Assembly: GCF_037038585.1 (NCBI RefSeq)
Contig: NC_092560.1
Coordinates: forward strand, 85,483,549 to 85,547,548
Origin: Patagioenas fasciata
Taxonomy: Eukaryota > Chordata > Aves > Columbiformes > Columbidae
Direction: 5' to 3'
Length of the DNA: 64,000 nucleotides
Shown here in pieces: positions 58,501 to 64,000 of the stretch; the stretch's first letter is position 1, and the number at the start of each line of letters is the position of its first letter. The notes beneath the pieces were generated by a model. The model did no database searches. It was not told where the DNA came from and worked only from the letters and a program-made list of their open reading frames with translations. The translations under genes were made by a program, and so were the position numbers.

Positions 58501-60421
58501 TAACCAAAAAGCATCAGAGCATGGATGGATCCACTGATCACAGCACTTCCCACCAGCAGGACTGGGAGCGTTGCCTCTCCAGCCCAGAGCTCTGCCGGGT
58601 TCCCACTGGCTCTTGGAAATGTTCTGGAACCAGACGTTACGGGAAAGTGAGACTTAGCTTTGCCAGTAAGAAACATTCGTATCTGCAGGAATTATTCTAG
58701 GTTATCTTTGGAGCTCTAAATGACCTCCGGAGGTTCCTTCTGTTCTCCTCTGTTTCCATCCAGGCCTCCTCTGTGTTGATGGCTCACGTCTAGCCAACCA
58801 CCTAACCAGGTCTGTGCAGCGGGGCCGCGCGCTGCCCTTGTCGGGCACTCTTCCTCTGCCCGAGTCCTTCTCTGTTTACACCTATGCCCAGTTACTGGTC
58901 TTTTCATTCCCCCTTAACTGAGGCCCAATTGATACTCCTCCGCTGCTGTCCCTGCTACAATACACACGTCCCAAGTGTAAAAGCACTAGCAATTCTGACT
59001 GAAAGCAGTAATACTGTTGCTGCACGTGTACGTTCTAATCCTCTAATTTTGTTCTCAAAAATGTCTGAATCATTTCTAGTGAAACATGCTAAAAAGCACT
59101 AGTTGAAATACTGGCATGGAACCCTAGAGCCAAAAGAGAACCCTTTACAGTACCTGGCATAAACGTAAGACGATTCCCACAGTAAACGTGAATTGGCTCA
59201 GAAATAAAGAAAATGCCTGGTCCTTGTCTTTCTGAATGTCGTGGGCCAGCCCTTCCCTGTCCTCTCCTCGAGCTCAAGACTGGCCTGGAGACCAACTGTT
59301 TTCTCAAGGCTTGTGGTCTTGTTCCCAACACGACTTCAGACATTTCTGAGGTGACAAGCACCATAGTGGAGACTAAATCGCAAAAGGATGCTTACAGCAG
59401 ACAGGAGAGACGTCTGGTTTTCCACTAGTCTGTATTCAAATGGTACTGAGTCTCAAGCGTCGCTGCAAGAGAAACCCCTGAACTAAGCTCCCGTTCTGGA
59501 CTGTAACACTGTGCAGTGGTGTGAATAACTCTGACTGTTACCAGGCACCAGATCACGTCAGTAAGGCCTAAGAAATTTCAGCACTGCTGACAGATTCGGT
59601 ATATATAAAACAAGGTAGAACAGTGTATTTAAAATATCCAGCTAACAAATTATAGCCAGGGGGCTGCTGATTCTTAGTAACATCATTTGCAAGGATGACA
59701 GTAAATCTTCTTCAGTTATAAGGTTATTGATGAGAAAACCCAGCTCGAGTTTTTTAAAGCATGCATGAGTTCGGGTTCGTCCGTGAGCACACCAATAACC
59801 TCCACATCTACGCAGGAACCATTCCGGCTCCTCCTGGTGCGTTCTGAACATCGAAGGTTTGACTTTACAGTGTACTAAGCATCCTCAGCTCCTAACTGGA
59901 GTAATACTTAGATACTGTAAACAAGAATCAGTACTTATTGGCATCGGACTATATCCATTATTATTTTGATCAAACGGCCTATTGAGTGCAATACACTGAG
60001 ATATTCCTAGGATACCAAAATGAACATTCATACAGACAAACTGGGTTAGTGATTACATCACAGGTATGCTGAGGATCATATGGAATATAACACTGAACAT
60101 TTGAGAACATTATTCAGAGATTACTCTCTTGGCACTGTTAATCTCTCTCTCTCTCAGCAGAGCCCTTGTTACTCTGTGCCTTTTTACAGTATTTTCTCAC
60201 AGCATATATTGCATGACAAATGTATCTACAAATGAAAGAAGAGAAGATGCCCACACACCTTGATATGATCCATCATAAGCTGTTTCTGTGCATACAGAAG
60301 AGAACAGTCTGGACACTTGAAAACTGACACCTTCTGGTTTTCAATGTGCTGATCAAAGTGGCGATAGAGCAAAGGTTGTAGAGTAAACACAGTGTCACAC
60401 ATAGAGCATTTATATATTATT
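49078..60421 (-). CDS. ZNF532: ZNF532, C2H2 zinc-finger protein (C-terminal part, 5' exons off the right edge)
   Basis: ZNF532 is a large nuclear multi-zinc-finger protein of the ZNF592/ZNF687 family. I know of its relatives as chromatin (ZMYND8-linked) partners, and ZNF532 has been found fused to NUTM1 in carcinoma. Five minus-strand exons are placed: 60421-60259, 57159-56881, 52057-51945, 50626-50479 and 49572-49078. All junction phases agree, giving about 399 C-terminal residues that match human ZNF532 closely, up to the terminal [15 protein letters not shown]. At least eight C2H2 fingers are present and some are split by introns. The large first coding exon and promoter lie to the right of the window. 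It is convergent with MALT1. Confidence 0.95.
49573..50478 (-). other. ZNF532: ZNF532 intron
   Basis: 906-nt GT-AG intron, nothing recognised. Confidence 0.8.
50479..50626 (-). CDS. ZNF532: ZNF532 exon (second half of a finger and acidic linker)
   Basis: The acceptor TGCTCATGCAG precedes 50626 and the donor GCAAAG|GTAATC follows 50479. It encodes [20 protein letters not shown] then [17 protein letters not shown], matching human. The finger begins in the previous exon (VYTC) and finishes here. Confidence 0.95.
50627..51944 (-). other. ZNF532: ZNF532 intron with CR1 fragment
   Basis: 1.3-kb intron. It contains an antisense CR1 end at 51392-51500 and a GC-rich patch at about 51680-51820 without recognised function. 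Confidence 0.8.
51392..51500 (-). mobile_element. CR1 LINE 3'-end fragment
   Basis: The plus strand reads CTCATAGAATGTCCTGAGCT then GGAAGGGACCCACAGGGATC, GGAGTCCAGCTCCTGTCCCT and GCACAGGACACCCCACAGTT, the classic reverse complement of a bird CR1 3' end. About 110 bp are present. Confidence 0.9.
51945..52057 (-). CDS. ZNF532: ZNF532 exon (C2H2 finger)
   Basis: The acceptor CTTTTTTAAAG precedes 52057. It encodes [20 protein letters not shown] then [17 protein letters not shown], matching human. It leaves two bases (TC) for the serine codon completed in the next exon. The donor ATGCTC|GTAAGT is strong. It is too short to stand out as an ORF but is certain from homology and phase. Confidence 0.95.
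52058..56880 (-). other. ZNF532: ZNF532 intron, 4.8 kb
   Basis: GT-AG intron of mixed composition. It holds a short (AAT)n run near 53146-53162 and a 46-bp x 2.3 tandem repeat at 54425-54533. GC-rich pieces around 52180-52280 and 56150-56240 carry no recognised features. Confidence 0.75.
54425..54533. repeat. 46-bp tandem repeat, about 2.3 copies
   Basis: Copies begin TCTGCTCTGAACAGCC at 54425, 54471 and 54517. The first two are full-length with very few differences and the third is partial. It lies in a ZNF532 intron. Confidence 0.92.
56881..57159 (-). CDS. ZNF532: ZNF532 exon (linker and one C2H2 finger)
   Basis: The acceptor CTTTTATTGTAG precedes 57159, phase 0, and the donor GGAAAG|GTAAAT follows 56881. 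It encodes [20 protein letters not shown], completing the last histidine of the previous finger. A Lys/Ser-rich linker follows, then [20 protein letters not shown] and RKEHGK. It is 279 nt (93 codons) and close to human throughout. Confidence 0.96.
57160..60258 (-). other. ZNF532: ZNF532 intron, 3.1 kb
   Basis: GT-AG intron, ordinary, with GC-rich patches near 57650-57760 and 57830-57960. No transposon or exon recognised. Confidence 0.75.
60259..60421 (-). CDS. ZNF532: ZNF532 exon (two C2H2 fingers)
   Basis: The acceptor CTGTTTTTAG precedes 60421; the first base completes an Arg codon of the upstream exon. It encodes [20 protein letters not shown] with HFDQH, then [20 protein letters not shown] ending in Lys, matching human. 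The second finger is interrupted before its last His, which lies in the next exon. The donor is CAAG|GTGTGT. Confidence 0.96.
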
Positions 60422-63400
60422 CTAAAAACAGAAGTACAATAAACAACATCAGTCATGTTGATGATCTGTTTGCAAGAATCAAGATGTTAACTGTTTTCTG
60501 AGCAGAGATCTGACATGTTCAAGCAATCATTTCACACTGCCTGAAAAACGTTAAAATTAAACCAATTCAAAACATCCTCCAACTTCAAAATACGGGAGCA
60601 GTACAAAACCCAGAAAAACAGAACAAAAATCATTAGAAAGTGCAAACAACAGCATACGGCAGTTACATGTGCAACACCAACATCTGTGCGAGATACTCTG
60701 GAGTGACTTCGGTTTCTGAACTCACTTTATAACCAAAGGACAATACTCCTGTTTTGGGTTGCAAAGGCAATATGTTTTAAGGGAGTGAGTGATCTGATCA
60801 TCACTGGTAATACACCAAGACTTAATAAGATACATTTACTTTTGGCAGTGTGTATGGCTTGGAACCCCGTGAGTGCTGAGCCTGGACTCGAGTGCTCTGA
60901 AGCTGAAACCTCGCAGGGTGGCGTTTCTGAGCGTTGCAAACACCAGGGACACCACGGGACCGCGGCTCCCCCTCCCCGCTGCCAAACCCCGCCTGCGGGC
61001 ACCGTCCACAGAGAAAGCCGTGACAGAAGCCACTTGTGGTTCAGTAGCTGTGTAACTGGCAGAGCAACGTATCCGGTAACATCATTTCAAAGGTACTTTA
61101 GAAATAGATACACTCATGAACAAAGAACTAGGTGAGAACCGGACACTAAAAGCATAGTCCCTGAAAATGAATATGATAGCCAAAATCCTATATCACAAAA
61201 TCCTAAGACAGTTATTAAACAATCTGAAAATAGTTGTATTTTAGCATATCCTTGTCAGTGTCTGTCCAACAGACAAGAACCACATGGAAACCAGAAACAA
61301 TCCTCTGATCTAAATGCTGTAACAACTGCTGCATGACAATATTTGGAAGCTTGTTTCATTCTGCTGAGGATTTTATAAGGAAAAGTATAGTTTCAATTGC
61401 ATTCTAGGTAACTATTTACTTCATACTTTGCTTCTTGGTTTTAATTATCTGTATGTTTGATAGTATTAAGAATTATTTTCGTGGCAACTAAAGGCGAGTC
61501 ACTAGACGAGCCACTCAACCTGCAACCCTTTGTGCATCTGCTTACACGCAGTCAATAATTCTGTTCCTCGGAAGCACCGCGTTTCCGAACCCCAGCGGTT
61601 ACAGGCTGAGCTCTGTCCTGAACAGCTTTCCATTAGAACAAGCCAAGCAAACCCTGCTTGCTATGCTGAACTTCCTCGTTGCCCACATCAGTGTTCCAGG
61701 TCCTTCCTGTATCCCCCTAAGGAATTATCAATAGTTCACTGCTCAAGCGCTGTGAAGACCGCTCTGCACTCTGCTGGGAGATGGCAAGGACAGGGACATT
61801 GCTCCAATGTCCAAGCCATTCGGCCAGTCCGGATATTTGAAATCATGAAAAATGGTACACTTAATCACGGTAACTGTGAAAAATATTATTTTTGTGGTAA
61901 GAAAGAAACCCCAGGTTTCTAAAACGCAGTTTCACCTCATGTACCTCACATCAATTTAAGGCAGTGATTTTACTGTCAGTCGTCTTCCCTGCAAGAGAGA
62001 TCAGCCATGAAAAATGTGGTGCCTCTCCTATGAAGTTACGCTGTGTACTGACAAAAGAAAATCACATAAAGCTCTGGTTTCCCAAAAAAACATGTAGCAT
62101 CTTAGGTATGCTACAGGAGGGAGCCTCACTAAGCTGAAATACAAGACCCATTTCCCTACATTAAATAATCTGATTTCATCCCACTGAGAATCACTGCACA
62201 TAAACTTCATTTTTCATACACCAAATAATTTACCGTCTCTGTTCTGAAAGCACCATCTGCAATGCGACTGTAAATCCCGCGGTTCAGCAAGCGCCAGAGG
62301 ACACGGCCCTGCCCGCGGGAGCGCGTTCCTGAGACACGGCCCTCGCGACGGGACCCGGGACCCGGTGACCCAGCAGCAGATCGGTACCCGGGAACGTATT
62401 CCCCAAACACAACAGCGCTGGCCAGGCCAGGCCTGGAGCAGTGTCTGCAGCTCAAGAAAGACGTGACAGACTGGAGAGGGTCCCAAGGAGGGGCAGGAAG
62501 GTGACCAGAGCGCTGGGGGACAGAGGGAAGAGCCAGGTGTCTTGTTCCGGAGAAGAGGAGGCTCGGGAGAACCTCGTCACCGTGCTCAGTGCTTATGGGG
62601 AGGCCACAGAGAGACCGAGGGTCTCTCTTGGTAAGACATCGCAGGGAGAAGACAGGGAGCAATGGGTACAAGTTGCACCGGCAGAGGTTTCGTGTTGATA
62701 CAAGAAATCCTTTACAGTGAGAACAAGAATTCAGTGGAACAAGCTCCCCAGGGACTTGTGGAGTCCCCGTCACCGGACACAGCTGGACGGGGTGCCACAA
62801 AGTCCCATCGCGGCCCCTTCCCACGGAATGCGGGCCCAGCGACCCTTTGGGGTCCCTTCCAGCCTGGGCCGTTCTGTGATTGTAACACAGAACATTACAG
62901 CAGATAACCCAGAATTTGAGCCACGTCACAAACATGTGATGTCACCTTGACCAAGACATGCGAGAAATATCCTAAGAAACAACTCATTTAAACAACAAAA
63001 ACATTTCCTTTTTGAATTGCGAAGCCTACGCACATCGCCAGACTGGGAACGGCCTCCTAAGCTGAATGCGTTTCAGACAGCAGCTTCACTAAAAACGGCC
63101 AATTTAAAGAAAACAGCACTTCTGAAGAGAAGCACTCAACTACGAATTCTGTGATCACAATACAGTAGTACTTCATAATTATTTTTTACTATTTTTAGAA
63201 AGAAAAATAATTAATAAAAGAATACAATTACAAGCACATCTCTACGGAAAGAAAACTAATGCAAAATACTTAATTTACAAAGTTTATCACAAACAGTTCA
63301 GCAGATCCAAGCACAATTCAAGAAATCTGCGTCTTTCCTGTGTAAAGTATCTAACAGAAATGCTGATCTTAATCGTTTGGTTTTCCCCAATGAGCCCTAC

Positions 63401-64000
63401 GGAACCTGAAACAAGTTTTAAGTTAAATGCTGGTATTTCAAAGCCTCTCACTGCAGATACTGCCCTGAATTAAATCAAGGTATCATTTGTCCCTGGGTGG
63501 AAATACCTTAGTCTGGTACCAGCAACAGTAAGTTCGCTGCCATTTTGCCTTAATGTAGGTTTAAACACCCTGAAGAATAAATCATCTGTTCACGTGTTAG
63601 AAGAAACAGTGGTAAACCAAATTCTACTGAAATCTGGTTATTACACTACATGGTACTTTGCTTTTCTCATCTGTCTTCTACTTTATTGAGTCTTCAAGTC
63701 GTTAAAATGTACTCATGCGCTCTGTGCACTCCAGAGAAACAACAGGGAGTAAAATCCTTGAGTATCTACTCCCAGGACTGCACTCCTGCCAGCGGGAAGG
63801 GAGACAGAACAAAGAGGTCTGTGACTGATAAGATCTGGAGCCTGATTGTCCTGTCCATTGGCACCTGCGGCTCCCAGGGGCTTCCACAGAGCCCTGGGGT
63901 GTTCGGCACCATCAAAACAGACCCCAGCGGAGCCTTCCAACTGCGCCCCGTGTTACTGTCACCAGCAAACCACCGGCTGCACACACAGCCGGAATCGGTT
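60422..64000 (-). other. ZNF532: ZNF532 upstream intron (continues off the right edge)
   Basis: The next upstream ZNF532 coding exon was not found before the window ends. The only recognised element is the CR1 copy at 62420-62885. Short ORFs here have no zinc-finger or other pattern. Confidence 0.65.
62420..62885 (+). mobile_element. CR1 LINE 3' fragment, sense on the plus strand
   Basis: It reads in CR1 sense order: GGGTCCCAAGGAGGGGCAGG, GGAGAAGAGGAGGCTCGGGA, CGTCACCGTGCTCAGTGCTT, GAAGACAGGGAGCAATGGGT and CAGTGGAACAAGCTCCCCAG. It ends TCCAGCCTGGGCCGTTCTGT GATTGT, the typical 3' end. About 465 bp, 5'-truncated, with no intact ORF. A 242-codon minus-strand ORF across it is a shadow. Confidence 0.88.

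Noticed and set aside
62207-62935. 242-codon minus-strand ORF
   Set aside because: Antisense to a sense-oriented CR1 3' end, with repeat-derived composition.

Overview
This window reads as avian nuclear DNA. It contains a compact vertebrate gene cluster with GT-AG introns, CR1 LINE fragments of the bird type (about 3148-4008, 51392-51500 and 62420-62885), an avian-type LTR remnant, and GC-rich minisatellites. Three genes are recognisable by protein similarity recalled from the human proteins: ALPK2 (minus, left), MALT1 (plus, middle) and ZNF532 (minus, right). In human this cluster lies on 18q21. In chicken that block is largely on the Z chromosome, so Z linkage is a reasonable inference but is not shown by the sequence.

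Left part, 1-20,580: the minus strand carries a large ALPK2 exon that runs off the left edge (2864 to 1), a 6.5-kb intron holding a CR1 copy, and a second large ALPK2 exon (about 11063 to 9404). The 5' part of that second exon holds the tail of the N-terminal Ig domain and is one base out of frame with the rest. Further upstream only one weak candidate exon (18649-18596) is visible.

Middle, 20,580-44,930: a CpG-rich promoter with a 23-bp x 9 minisatellite leads into MALT1, the paracaspase of the CARD11-BCL10-MALT1 NF-kB signalling complex. All 17 coding exons can be placed with consistent phases. They give an intact 819-residue protein with a death domain, two Ig domains, the caspase-like domain with His399 and Cys448, a third Ig domain and a C-terminal TRAF6 motif. 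Unusual points are a 40-bp minisatellite that has multiplied the exon 2 splice donor, three consecutive frame-neutral microexons (33, 27 and 33 nt), replacement of both arginines that correspond to the known human autocleavage sites, and a GC-rich minisatellite in the probable 3' UTR.

Right part, 47,390-64,000: the last five coding exons of ZNF532, a C2H2 zinc-finger protein, lie on the minus strand with a probable 3' UTR. MALT1 and ZNF532 are therefore tail to tail, whereas I recall them as co-oriented in human. ALPK2 and MALT1 are divergent.

The three genes are neighbours by synteny and do not form a pathway. I found no RNA genes, CRISPR arrays or clearly new gene system. The most notable signals are changes in MALT1 processing (splicing and autocleavage).
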